Shown here piece by piece: positions 22,549 to 36,700 of a stretch of 64,000 nt of DNA (positions are counted from its first letter, which is position 1; each line of letters begins with the position of its first letter). The DNA is from Auanema rhodensis (Eukaryota > Nematoda > Chromadorea > Rhabditida > Rhabditidae). The notes under the pieces were generated by a model, which saw only the letters and a program-made list of their open reading frames with translations, was not told the DNA's origin and searched no databases. The position numbers and the translations under genes are program-made. The DNA is taken from the NCBI GenBank assembly GCA_964057225.1, contig OZ059894.1:14270131-14334130 (forward strand), read 5' to 3'.

Positions 22549-24748
22549 GATATAGAGGGAGTTTTCAACATCTTCAGCTTGTTATGCTGTTCCATCCTCT
22601 CCAATTATTTGTTTCCACTAAATGCTTCAAGCTATGTATGCATTCAGATGCCATCTGAATCTCGTTGTCATGTTTCCTGATCTCAGATTACTTTCTCTGT
22701 TGCTCTTTTTTCACTTCTATAGTAACGTGACGTTTCATCTGAAATTGACATCCGTCCTCCTATGTTCTACCACCCCCACATCCACTCTCAGCTTCATTTT
22801 CTTATTTTACTAACTGAAGAAAGAATGCCGGATTTCTGTTGAGCTCATAGGGCATTTTGTTTGATCTGAAAGCCTATGTCAATGTCCTTTAAAAAAGGAA
22901 ATCGTCATATGAGCTAGAGACTCCAAACAACAACTTTGGCCAAGTCGTCTCCATATATGACCTTTAATGCTTGATTTTTTTTAAAATTTTAGCTCAATTA
23001 CAGCATTGTCTGTGACACGAATTTTCATTTTTTTTCCTAGACAACTACTTTTCATCCAATTTCCAACTTAGTTTCAGTGACTAGCTTAGGTTTTCATATT
23101 TCATTCATGGAATTTATTTTCGAAAGAGTTCAATATATCTGAGCAACTTTAACAATGAAATGGAAGTAAGCTGAAGAAATATTGTCAAACAAGCCTTTCC
23201 TTTATTTATATTTCCTTATATATATATATCTATAAACATATATTCAATCTTATTTCATGTTAATTAACAATATAATATTATAAAATCTTAATATTATATT
23301 CAAGAATTTTTGTTTTTACATGAAAAATGTAGTCAAACTTTTCTTTGCTCTTGTTCAATTGTTATCTGTTATTGCTATTTCAAGATAATATATTTCTAGC
23401 AAATTACATATACATACTACATATGTTGTATACTATACTCATACCTATAACAGTTGATTACTATATATATAGTAAAGAAATAGAATAATATAATAGTTAT
23501 AGTATTATACTATATGTATATTGGATATACTATACATATCACATAGTATTCATACATATATCCACCTTCAATACTAAATCATCTCAATAAAATTCTTAAC
23601 TTAAAAGGAATATCAAACACATAATCACATACATGTATGAATGAATACCTATAAAACAATTCCTTTTTTAATCTTTTTATAATCAAAGAAAGGTAAGATA
23701 TGTATTTATACGATGTAATAATCTAACATGAAAACAAAGAAAATATATGGAAACAGTCCAATTGTGTTTTCTTTTCTTTTTCTTTGAGTTTCCCATAATC
23801 TTATAATTCTATTTACATCAATCCTAATAAGCTGCCATATATATAAGCTTTCTATTGCTGCAAAGATTCAATAAATATTTCTTTTCTCCTTTTTTAAACT
23901 TTTCATTTTTTGACTTCTTCTCTTTTAAGTTTTATCTATCTCGTCATAGGTTCATCAAAAAGAATTCTTCTTTGTTTTTCTTCATTCAAATGTTAAAATA
24001 TAATATTTTCATGAAAATACTGTAATCATTGGATGGAAAATCATCCATTTTATATCGACAATTTCTTTTTTTATTATCATTTCTTAGGGACGAAAGATCA
24101 TTATGCATTAAAGTTTGAAAAACAACCGTCAACGAGTTCAGGAAATGAGACCAAAGAGGTCGTTACCAGTATGAGGTCTACTTGTCTACTCGTTTACGAC
24201 TTCTACACTTGGACTTCAAGTAGACAATTAGAAACATCAGCTCGTTGTCGTTCTGGACATCATGCTTTGCGGTCATGTAGTCACCTCTGTAACATCTCTT
24301 CATCTCTACTTTGTCTCCTTTCTTCATGTAATTTTCAACGTTTTTCTTCACTTTTCCATCCTTCCCCCTCTATTTTATGTATTTAGTCATATACTTACAC
24401 GTTTTCTATTTGTCCTTTTAAAATACTTCCGTAAAACTAAGGATAAACTATATTTTCATTCGATTTTGGATGAAAAATATTTGAAAGTAGACGTTGTCAT
24501 AGCTGTTCATAGTCAAATTAGGTTTTGACATGAAAATGCTTCAATTTCCTTGCTCGATGCCATTACCACTTCCTCTTTTAGATTTCAATTTTGTTTCAGG
24601 TTTTCAACTTAAGTTGGAATATGTTACAAACTTTCTCAGTTGTTCTTCTACCTGTAGTGGCTTTATAATTGGTATATCCGTACGATTTATAATCAATCAG
24701 CTCAGCATTGATTTGTATTTTCCTAATCTCCAATCATGATAATCATAA

Positions 24749-25139
24749 CTTGTTTGTTTTTTTTCTCACACTCATTCTCTCTCTCTCTCTATCTCTCTCT
24801 CTATTTTTCTCTTTCTCTCTCTTCTTCCCTTCCTCAATATATTTCATTCCCTCTAACCCTTTCTTTTTTTCTCCCTCTCTCTTTCTCTCTCTCTCTCCTT
24901 TTTTCTTTTTTTCACTCCTTCACTCTCTATCATTCATTCCTTCCCTCACTCTTTTTCTCCCTCTCAGTTTCCTTCCCTCCATTTCTTTCTCTCTCTACCT
25001 CCCTCTATCTTTTATTCCTTCCCTTCCTCTTTCTCTTCCTCCATCTTTCTTTCCCTCCATTTTCTCTCTCTATCTCCCTCCCTCTTTGATATCTTTCTTT
25101 CTCTCAGTATTTGCCTTCCTTCTACGTCTTTCTTTCCGC
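24749..25139 (+). repeat. Pyrimidine tract, CT/CCTT-rich
   Basis: About 390 bases that are almost wholly C and T on the plus strand, mixing CT repeats with CCTT and TTTCC units. The long frames across it, rich in Ser, Leu and Phe, are by-products of composition and not genes. A matching purine tract starts 115 bases downstream. Confidence 0.9.
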
Positions 25140-25254
25140 TATGTCTTTAATTGGTAAAGACATTATCTTGAAGTTTATATATGAAAGCTAGGGATGATTG
25201 TCAAGATTATATGTGCAGGTGTCAGATGCAGATCCTTGAATCTGATATGAAATT

Positions 25255-25690
25255 GGAAAAAATTAAATAAAGCAGAGAAAGGAAGAAAAGAAGATCTAAA
25301 AGGTAGAGGAGAGAAAGAGATGAAGAAAAGTGAATTAAGACCGTGAAGGAAAGAGCAACAAAAAAAAAGAAGAAAAGTGGGGGTGGGTAGTAGAGAAGAG
25401 ATGAAAGCGCAACATATGTCCAATTTCTGGATAATAGGAATAGAGTATTATCTAACGAGTAAAACATTGAAATAAGAAAAGTAAGTATAGAGTAAGAAAC
25501 ATTACGAGAGAAAAAGACATATAGAGAGAGAGAATGAAAGAGAGACAGAGGAGAAAGAGAGAGAGAGGAGAGAGATACGGTGGAAATATTATAGATAAAG
25601 ATATAGAGAGATAGAAGAAGAGAAAAGGTAGAAAAAGGAGAAAAAGAAAATGAAACAAGAGAGTATATGAGTAAAAAGAGAGAGAGCCAT
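25255..25690 (+). repeat. Purine tract, GA/GGAA-rich
   Basis: About 435 bases dominated by A and G on the plus strand, less regular than the pyrimidine tract before it. The two tracts are complementary in composition, so they could pair as a long imperfect stem in single strands or RNA. Confidence 0.85.
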
Positions 25691-26898
25691 GATTAATAAT
25701 TGATAGACGACACACTGTCGTCGGTCGCAACGCTCAGTTCTTCGTTCTTGTCTCGTTTTCTGAAGCAGCGTTGTCGTTGAATCCATTAGTTTCATTACAG
25801 CTTCGCAGCTTAATGACTCTAATTGTCATACATTTCCATTTTTGGTCTTTGTTGTTACACTTCATTCCTTTACTCATTATATTCCACAACATTATCCTGT
25901 CATTTTCTATCAGTCTTATCCCGCCTACTTCCTTCTCCTATTAAATATCCACAAATCGTGTCTATATTTGATTCTATTTTCATGTTAACGATGAATAATT
26001 ATTCAAAAAATTAATAAAAATGAATAAATACATATGATAACTGATTAAATTCCGTATAATATGTATTATATTAACAAATAATATTTGTGCATTTGCACAT
26101 GGAAATGTACTTGGATAATGAACATTTTACATGAATGGCTCGCCACGTGTGAATTTTCTTTTGCAAACACAATGAAAGTTTATTGTCTTGTTTATTCATT
26201 TTTTTAACTTCATCTCAAAAGCAGAAGTTAAAATTTAAAAAAAAACTCTTTTGTATATATTTTTTAGACTCATATTACTTATAAAACTTTGAGTCAAGTG
26301 AAGCGAAACAAAGAAATTTTCTTTTTTTTTTGCGGTTGTGCAAAAACGATCAGTATATGCATAGTGATTTTGAAAAAAAATTTAATATTGTAAACTTAAA
26401 TCTTTATTTAATTTTATAAAAATTTATTAAAATTATAAATAATATACAAAAAAAAAGGAAAAACCTAATAGATGAATCATATGAACCACGTGGAAATGCG
26501 TGACATTTACGTTTTTTAAGCTTTTATACATACATAAACTAAGAAGATAATGACAGAATTAAATTAAAAATAATAATATTTCAAAAAGAAAAGAAGAAGA
26601 ACCTCATCTTTGAAAAGTCAACTCATATTCTGGAGAAGAGCAAAATATATTGAAAACTATTGGTACTTCTTCCTAATTAGGAAACATTCTATGTACATAT
26701 ACATATCTTCTTTTTGAAACTTGGTTCATGGTTTATTATATTTTTTTATCAAATTATACTTCTTTTCAAGTTTTAAATTTTTATAGTTTAAACTTTAAAG
26801 TTTTTGAAAATGATTAGAAAGGTTTTAAAACTTAGTTAAGCATATACCTACATGTAGATACTTGTATATGAGGTCATCAATATATCATTATAATTATG

Positions 26899-26932
<34 letters not shown>
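26899..26932. repeat. TA dinucleotide repeat
   Basis: About 16 uninterrupted TA units. Confidence 0.9.
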
Positions 26933-26936
<4 letters not shown>

Positions 26937-27406
26937 GTAATAATTTCTCAAAATTTTAAAATATTATAATATTTTTTAGAAAATAACTTTAATTATAAAT
27001 TTATTTTTCAAATATTTAATCTTTATTTTTATCTGTGATTGTTATTATTTTGATGATTACTTTCCGTTATATAGGAAAAAAAAACTTTTTTTTCAACGAA
27101 AATCAACCTATGAAAAGATATTTTAAAACCTTTTAAAACTTTTTTTTCTCCATTTAATACTTATATACTATACTATATATACTATTTTCTCTTTTTGTTT
27201 TATTTCTTACGCATTCTCAGGCTTTCCTGGAAATTTAAGCTTTCCAAAAGCTAAAAAAAGTTTACTTTTTCAACAAAAAAAATGAAATTAATAGTGTTTG
27301 ATGCGGTAAAAACTTATGACTAGATATCTAGACGACTCCGGTTGCGTTCATCAGTATTTCAAGGCATAAATAATTAAATAATATTGTTCCATCACAGACA
27401 TTACAA

Positions 27407-27556
27407 TGCCCTTTTTATGGTCTATTGGGGCCGGTCGTTCTCGAAATAACGAGAGCTGCTCGGGTGGTTTTCCTGCACTTTTCCTTCCGGGGCCAATTGA
27501 GCTTGAGGCAACAATTTTGTATTTGCCGCTTGGCTAGATCTTAAATACGCTTATCG
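27407..27556 (+). promoter_or_regulatory. GC-richer island before first exon a
   Basis: This strip is clearly GC-richer than its AT-rich surroundings and ends about 150 bases before the ATG at 27712. It has a short hairpin (TCTCG/CGAGA around AAATAA, near 27444) and a 43-codon frame beginning MPFLWSIGAGRSR. All three minus frames are also mostly open, so coding is not implied. The best reading is promoter or 5' UTR; a structured RNA is an alternative. Confidence 0.4.
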
Positions 27557-27711
27557 CTATTCCTCAATTATTCTTATTACAAATAGTTTATATAATCTTT
27601 AAGATTTCCTTTTTTTCTTGTTCTCTTTGAACTTAGTATTTGCTATATAATCTATGATATACATGTAAACGGATATAGTTACATATATAGTTAACTACAG
27701 AATATTTCAGA

Positions 27712-30700
27712 ATGTCTTCTCGACTTCATGTTCAACGACATCCATTGCGTTATCAGGTACAGTCCTTTTTTTTTCATTTTTTCCCCTTTTTTATTATATT
27801 TCTCACTAACTTGGTACATCTTGATATATGGTTATCGGTCCTTAACCTATAGAATATATGTCAAAATAGCTTAACTTAGCGCTTAATAATCCTTCACCTT
27901 CTAACCTCCGTTAAGAATTTTGTAAGAACAATGAAGCAAAGTGCAAGAGAGTAAGAGAGAGAAATAGAAATAGAGAGAGATGGATTTAAAAAAACTGATT
28001 ATAATCCACTAAAACTCATTTTCAATGTATATTATTCGGCTAGAAAATCTTTTGTAATCCCTTGTAACTTGTCATTTTTCTTTTGGTTCATTTGATGTTT
28101 AAGGACAAGTTTATGATAATCCATATGTGTATGTACATATATGTATATATGTAACTATTTATATATAAATATTAAATATAAATAATTTTTTAATTATAAA
28201 ATTTCCTTTTGATGGTTTTAAAAGAATTTTATTATGTGTAATTAGTAATAATTAAATAGAAATTAGCATATATCTAGCTCTAATTTATACTTTTTTAACC
28301 AAAAAAATTATTTTTTTTAACCAAATTGCTCATATATACATACATTTATGTATGTTGAACTATAAGAAAGGACTTGCTTCTACGACACATTCAAATTTTC
28401 GTCGATTAAGATTTTTTCTGAAAAGACATTAAGTGAATGTTGGATATGTATAGCTTTTTCGTTCTGAGTTCTTTCTAAATTTGATTTTGACCATTGGTCA
28501 TGAAAGATGAGAGCAGAATAAAAGTAAAACCTTATGTCTGCTTTGAATGAAGCTTGAACCTGAAGTAATTGTAGAGCTTAAGTTTCATTTTACTATATCA
28601 AAACTTGAAATATACATATAATTCAATTTAGTATACAATGCTATGCTGTGAAAGCGGCAAACAAAAGAGAAATATATTCAAAAACGAAGAATAAGGACAA
28701 GCGACTAGAAAGTCTATGCATTTGAGCTCAATTTGGCGTTTTGGTTGGACTTCAGACATGCGTAGACAACGAATGCCATCAGTGCTTATTGTGTTAGCCT
28801 TGGTCTCAAATAGAAGTTTTAAGCTTTAACTAAAGCCTGGCGTATACGGAATATATAGAAGAATTATATATTGATATAACATGATGAGGTAGAACCTATT
28901 CATAATGAAATCAGGTTGAAGTATGTTATGAAGAACTGGCAAAGACTTGGAGAGTAATGTTTTTAAAAATTCGGAAAAAAATTCATTACGAACCTAAACA
29001 CCGATTCTTCGGTCAGCCTACAACTTCTCAGAGTTTAAGGATTGTTCCTTCCTTTTTAATTTTCACTCACGCTGCGTTGAGCTGATAGCCGATGGCCAAA
29101 CTCTTGAGACCATCGTTGTAAGAAGGAAAAGGAGAAAAGAGTAATGAAGCGTATGAAAAAGAGCGAGAGAGAGTTAGAGATAGAGAGAAAGGATACTAAT
29201 TCCCTTGAGATAGGTCTCTAGTTGTCTAGATACCTCCTTCTACGCACTTCTATCTCAGCATCATTCCCAGCCATTCCCTATCCATTTAGACTCCCTCCAC
29301 CCCTTTGCCGAGGACCCACCCTTCTTCCAATTCTCTCTTGCTCTGTCTCTTCCTTATTGGAACTCAAGCTTAAGGCGATATTCAGATTTTCACGTTATAT
29401 TCCACGTGAAAATTTTCCACTGTAATCAGTCGAAGACAACGGAAAAACTATTTTAATGGAAGTTTTTCGAAAGCTGCTACCTCGTCGATCACGCGATGAA
29501 TATGCTTTTGAGCTTTTAAAAAGTTCATCAGCTCAAGATTTCTTCAACTCATCAACATCGGCTTCTCGTGGTTCTGAAATACCACGATGTTATTCCAACT
29601 ATGACCATATTAAGCTGCAAAATGCTGGTAGCTCCGGCTCTAGTCAATCTCGTAGACGTCTTACAGCTGACTCTGTAGTTGGAGCAAATCCATTGACACC
29701 AAAGGTAGGCGAACAGCCTTTGATTTCCAGCCATTATTAACCTCTTAATACTCTCCTTATTTCAATATTAACAGGTTTTTATGAACAATTTATTTGTCTG
29801 TTTAAAGAGAATAAAAATAAAAATAAACAAATAAATAAGTTTTTTTGTCATAAAATCTATGTTTCTAGAATGTAAAAGCATATTTTTTTTAAAATATGGA
29901 ATTTATATATTTTTACCTTTCTATTCATATTTAACTTTTCTTTTAGCTTTTCCCGATGCTATTCCAAACCATTTTTTTCTTCATTTCCAATGTATATTTG
30001 AATTCATCTCTCCTCGACTAGAAGCTATACAGATATAGATAAATATATTATATCCTTTATATATAAATGCTTGTTAGGCATTTTATATATATTTTTATTA
30101 GTAAACAACATCAGAAATATTTTTTATAACATGTTCAAATGTACTCTTTTGGAAGCTTAAAAATATTCGTTTGTATTCTGGAAATTTGTTGAGCTAAGAA
30201 TCAGAAGAGCAGACTACATCTCTCTCTCTCTCTCTCTGTGTAGCCTTTTTTTCTCTTTTATCTTCTTTAGAATAACTAAATGAGATCATTTAAGTTTTTT
30301 TTCTTGTCACACAAAATGGGGACAACTCAAAGGACTTCTTACAATATTTATCATTTTTTCCTGTTCTTTTATGAAAATGAAGAAAAGGAAGGAAGAGTGA
30401 ATTCAAAAAAAATGAGCAATTGAGATCAAATCTTCTTTGTTCTAACCTAACCATAGAACTAGTAATAGTATTCATATGTATATACATATATCTTATATCT
30501 AACTATATATATTTCCCTTTTAAGATATTCGAATAAGATAGTTTTATCATGGTTTTTGGATTAAAATTTGTTATAACTAAACTAGTTAAATTATTTACTT
30601 GGTAAGATACAATGAAATGATCATGAAACTTTTTTTTTCAATAAAAAAAAAGAAAAATAATTGAATCTCAAAGCTAATTCTGAACTTTGGAGACTTCAAG

Positions 30701-33700
30701 TGTTGGACTAAAAGAAACAAAAAACTTTATCTGAAAGTATTGAAGCACAGTAGTTTTCATATAACTTTAACTATATTTCAAAGCTTTTTAAGGAAAAAAT
30801 ATTTAAATAATGAAATGAAAAGGATGAGTAAATAAACACTTAGTGATCGGAAATTTGAGAAATATTGAAAGACACTCATTTGAGTGTGTGGGCAATTTTC
30901 AATTGTTTAATGAATAGTTCAAAAAAATTGAAAGATTAAGAAATTTTCAAAAAAAAGTAAAACAAGTGGTGTAAGCAATTCCATGCTTTTTGAGAAAAAA
31001 TGTTGGGGAAAGGGTGTGTTTAAGAATAAAAATTTGAAATATTTTTGTGTTAACATTGATTACATGCATATAAATATTTCGATCAAAAATTCCTTAATTA
31101 TCATTCTCTCACATACATACTTCAAATATAATTACATGTTTTTATGAAAATCTTCGATTATTATATAGATAATTATAATAATAATAATAATAATATGAAC
31201 TAATATAATATATTAAAAGTTATATTATATATATAAATGATTAGTTAAAGCTTGAATCTTTTTGGAAAGATAGAGAGAAAGAGTGTTTCGTAGTTGAAAG
31301 ACAGAACTAAAAGTCATTATTTGACACCAAACATTAACCACAATCTACTTCTCAATTCCGTTTTTTAACTTTTTTTTTGTTTAATTTATTCAATTATTTA
31401 TTTTTGATTTTTTCAATTATACATTTATACTATACTAAACTATGTATAAATAATATTAATTATTTTTACCTGTAATGACAACAAAAAATCTAATAAGGCG
31501 TTAGATACAAGGAAAAATAATTAACAATAGAAATTCTTCTGTTGATTTTTAATGCTCCGAAATTAGGAAACACAGAAAATATTAAATAGATCTGATCTAT
31601 GATTTATTAAGATATTCAGGTTTTCTTAGTTCAAAACATTTTTTGGTTTAAAAATGGAATAAAAAATGAAATTATGTGAAACTTCATTATGATATCATTT
31701 GTATACAGATTATGTTACTAGATTTAATCTTTTTTAGCTATAATTTATTTTAATCAAAATCACAAATTTATAAAATATAATATTATAATATATTCATAAT
31801 TATTATAGTTATAAACATATTGTTAACATGAGCATATGACCTCATACATTTTTATGATACTAAATGAAAAAAATAATAAATTTGTTTCTTTTAATTCAAA
31901 AAATTTAACTATTTGAATAGTTAAGAACGAACAATATATATATAATTTCAAGTTTAAACTATTGTTTTCTATACCAATATCAATTAGCCCAATTTTCCGA
32001 CAAACAATAGCTTTGAAATACAACCATTTAACACGTATTGAAATCAAAAAATATCTTTTGTATGCTAATCATACGTGAAGATTCATTTCTTCTATTTTTT
32101 TTTCAAATAATACCGTTAAAGTGCATAAATAAAATTAATTTTCATTTAGAAAAATATTACAAAAAAACAATTTTAAATGTTTTTATTTCTAATTTGTTTT
32201 GAATATATAATATATATTTATTTACATATAGTATATGTCATACATCTATCGAAATTTTTTTCCTTATGGAAGGATATCAAAAGTACTTTTCTGACAGTTC
32301 TTCAGACATATAGATTGACAACTGAAATTTACACGATTTAAAGGAAAAAATAGTATTTTCATTTTTAGTTCCCCTTTTTTCTGCGATGCAAATAAAGCTT
32401 GAAAATCTGGAGAATTGGTTTCATTTAACAGACAGCAATTGAAAATGTTTGCAAAAGCTACACTGTGATTTTAATATTTGATGAGACGTTTTTATATATT
32501 TTTTCCTCAAAAAATGCTAAGTTCTCCTCCTACACAATATCCTATTCATCGTCTGGATGATTATCTTGTATTTCTACTAGTTAGCATAATCATAGTATTA
32601 TATATACTATATAGCATATAGTTAAAAAATTCTTTATATAACTGATGCATATGTATATAGTATCAGTCATCTGACTATTACTAGTATGTAAAAAAAATTT
32701 CTTTCTTTTAAACGTCTTTTTCATCTTCACTTTAAGACAATCTGATCAAATTTCAATATTTCCTTAATAGGTCAGTCTCGTGAGCTGAGCTGAAAAGAAG
32801 ATGTAGCCCGTGAATCAAAACATGATCCAAATGAAAATATAATTTCCTTATATACTCATTAACAACATCATTTTATTAAAATTTTGATAGTCTTCTTTCA
32901 CACGTACGTGATATCCATCATAAAACTCGGTTAAACATGTGGAAGAGTAGAGGATTAAGTTGATCTGGAAGTGGTCGTTCTGACGAAATGCTCCGCCCAT
33001 AAAGAGCTCCTCCCATCTTGTGCTCCCGATTGCTTCTTGCGAACAGAAGAAGCAAAAAAGAAAGAAGACATACAGAACTAAACTTATTCCATTTCAACTT
33101 CTACTTCTCTTTATTTTATCTTTTTTTTTCAAATCAATATCTGATTTGATATTTCATATAAAACAATGCCTGATCTCGACTATTTCTTGGTATGTCTTTA
33201 GTTATCATATTATTAATCTTATAATCATTGTATATAACTATAAGGAATTAAAATTCCTTTTTATTCATTTTGATTATATGAAAATAACTATTATATTCAA
33301 ATAAAAAACTTTTTTTTATTCATTTCACAAAGTTCCTGTTGAAGTTAGAGGTTTGAAGTCCAAAAAATAAATAAAAAATCAAACTGAAAAATTTATATTT
33401 CATGACAAAGTATTTGACTTATTTGAAATTATTTCAGAAAAGTGAAGAAGTCATCGACTTCATGAGTGGTCACCCGGAAATGAGTGATTCGTCGTCACTT
33501 CTTGGCTTCATTGCATCTCCTCATAGTCTTGATCCCAGCTGCAGTCATGGGTAGGTGTTTCATTGACTTCCAAAACAAGTATACGAGTACTTGGGTTAGG
33601 GTAGAATTTTGAAGTTTGTTGTTGAACCTTGCAGCACTTTTTGGGAAATTTGTTTTTCATATTTAGAATTTCAATAGAAATTAATCTTACATGATTATAT

Positions 33701-36700
33701 AAAAACTGGCTTCGTTTAAGACATCGATGAGCATGTCATGTCTGAAGTCTTCACATGCCCCCTGACAGACTCCTAGGACGAGTCAAGACTAAAGCAATAC
33801 ATACAAACGAATGAACATTAGATATTCATTCTTCCGTTTCGAGCTTACATCTTGTGTTAGGACGACATTTTCATTTTCTAATAGAAGTTTATTTCGATGA
33901 GTTCCTACTTACTTCATCATAAATCTGCTAAGCATAAACCTCTTAATCTATGAACTTGTGTAAAATCTCATGTTTAAAGCTGTGTTATTCAGCATCTATT
34001 GCCAAATACGTTGAAAGAGGAATATGAATAGTAAGTAGAAAGTCAAATGACCGAATACTTTATAAAGTATTTTCAAAAATAAATGAATTAATAGTCAACA
34101 TATGTATGTATATAATTATTTCTATATCTTCATTCACTTAATTATATCATATAGCTAAATGTATTATTTTCATATTTATAAAAGAAAAATGATAATTTGG
34201 AAACATCTTTCATTAGTTTTTTCATCAACAAAATGAAAGAAAAACAATACAATATTTAATTAACAATTAAATATTCCTTAAAGATCATGAACAATCGATC
34301 TATAATTCCTTTTTCTTAAAAATGTATTTCACAACTACACCTGGAATACGAAGCTTCATCATCACCATGACACTGAATAGCAAATAGATGTAGCTGTGCC
34401 ATCTTTGAACCTTCGTTCTCGGAATATCATCATTCTCATCTCATTCGCGTGAAAATTGCAAGAGAATTAGCTTGTTATTTACATTTAGTTCAACTCTTTG
34501 ATCATTCAAAGCTTGTCTTTTATAACTGTTAAGGAGAAATTCTAGATGAATGTGGAAGAAAACATACTTTCTTTTACTTTAAAAGCCTGATGATGATGTT
34601 GACTTTAAAGGAATATATGATATTCTCGTTCTGAAAGTCATTTTTCGTGCAACATCTCGATGACATAACCGGGGCATTTGTCCATCTGAGAATGAGAATA
34701 TTCACACGCTATCAAGTGTGTCTAAGTCAAAGAAGACACGTAGAAAAGAGTGAATGTCAGTTGATACTAAGCCTGTTTCCTCTTTACATCACCTCACATC
34801 TCATCACGTCTCATCGACACATACATATGACTCAATGACGTAGATCCGCTATGATTATAGCATCTACTTGTATATAAACTCACAATTCGAAAGTCATCTG
34901 ATTTTAGCCAAAAATCTATTTTCGGATTAACTTCCATTGAAGATATTCACGAGAACGTTTTACAAGATTTCTATTACTCTCTCTCCCTCTCTCTTCATCC
35001 CAAGAAACTCAATATTGGAAAATCATAGAAATTAGACGAACACGGAAAAAATAAAGAATTTCCCGTTGGCAAACAAGAAAAAAAAAAGGTTTCTCTCTAT
35101 TATTGATAATCAAATAGAGAAACATAAAAATATTTTAAATTAGTCTGATTAAGAGACTCCAAACACAAAATATCCTTGATGTATGTATATGCATACCGTA
35201 GATTTTTTTTGTTGAATTACTACTTCACTTTGTTAAGTAAAAACATACAAAAACCAATTTGAAAACAAACAACATTGTGTTTTATTTCAAATTTCCTTTT
35301 TTTTTCTTATTAATTAAGAAATAATATTACTTAATTATATATAAATAGATAGTTAAAGAAACTTTTTTCAGATTTGATTCAGAAGATAATACATATGAAA
35401 AAGCTATAAGTGAATGTCATATATTCCGAGATAGTCCACAGTTTGTAGAGGGTGTTCTACTCAAATGTACAGATAAGAAGCGTAAGTTTCTATTACGTTT
35501 TTAAACCAAATATATTTTCTTTTGTTTCGTATTTGAAGAATGTTAGTGGGAAAACTCAAGCTATTATTTCAAGGGCCACATGACCGGAAATGGTCATTTT
35601 CAGCTTGAATTTCAGCCTTTTTCTCTTTCATTTTCACTTTATGTTTTGTAATTCTGTCTTCTATTCCTGATTGAACATAATTAAAAGATATAGTTAGTTA
35701 TACAATCAGGATTTTAGTTCAAATTTCTTCAAAAACTAATAGAAAATATGAAAAGATAAAATGATATTTTCTAAAAGTTCTTTTTTTTTCTTTTTCAAAA
35801 GATAAAAAATGAAAAACTGCAAAATCATCTATTTGGCAATGCATAGAAATATTTGAAAAAAAAGAAGAAAACTTACTGGAATGACTTACAATATCAGAAA
35901 AAACTTAAATAAAACACCAAATATACATTCTTTTTTATCTTAAATTGCCCTGTAATGGTGATGTAACACACATAAGTTACAGCTATTCTTGAACTTCCTC
36001 ATAAACTTAAAACTTTTGAATTCAAATATACTACATAAATTTAGAAGAATTCAGAAAAATATACAAGCAATTCGTTTAATTTTTAAATTTTCAGCTTTGT
36101 TCCCATACCTACATTTCTGTAATTTTCAATCTCCTGATCTTAGCCAAAGAATCCGTGAAATTAATGATAGTATACGGATGTGTTCCACAAATAATACAAG
36201 CTTATACGGTAAAATTATTGAAAGAGATGTAATTATTCTATATTTTTTGTGTTTTCAGGAAGTTACGACGAAGTATACTCAATCCAGAAAACAGCTACAG
36301 TTTTGGAGCAAAGACTTCCAACTCATCGACACGCTGGCTATATAGTTGTTGGTTTCAAGCTTTTAGATGATGCTACAAAGGTAAGATAATCTAATTATAT
36401 TGTTTTCAACTTTTTTCGATTTTTTTTAGCAACAAAATCTAGAACGCACATGGTTATCGTGGTCAGGAGCTCGTGAAATATATAAATACTCCCCACGAAG
36501 CTGGAATTTACGACGAATATCGCTATTACGTCATCCAACTATGTAAGAACATCAAACATATAAATTTATCATTTCCTATAATTTGTAGGTCTCGTAACGA
36601 TCCTATGAGACCATTCATCTATGTTTTAATGTGTGAATATGGCTCTATTTTACATCCAACAAACACAATTCAGGTAAATAAAAAAAATAAAATGAATAAA

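Larger units (their letters stand above)
21762..27711. other. Gene-poor region upstream of multi-promoter gene
   Basis: Nearly 6 kb without a supported gene. It holds a CA repeat (22521-22548), GC-richer strips at 22,440-22,860, 24,100-24,390 and 25,690-25,970, a pyrimidine tract, a purine tract, a TA repeat and a further GC island at 27,300-27,560. Two CACGTG E-boxes lie nearby (CCACGTGG at 26486-26493, CCACGTGT at 26143). It probably carries regulatory sequence for the gene that begins at 27712. Confidence 0.5.

Noticed and set aside
24708-25730. Several long frames rich in Ser, Leu and Phe
   Set aside because: They are direct products of the pyrimidine and purine tracts.
28885-28905. TGAGGTAG string resembling the let-7 seed
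   Set aside because: The rest of the sequence does not match let-7 and no hairpin is visible around it.
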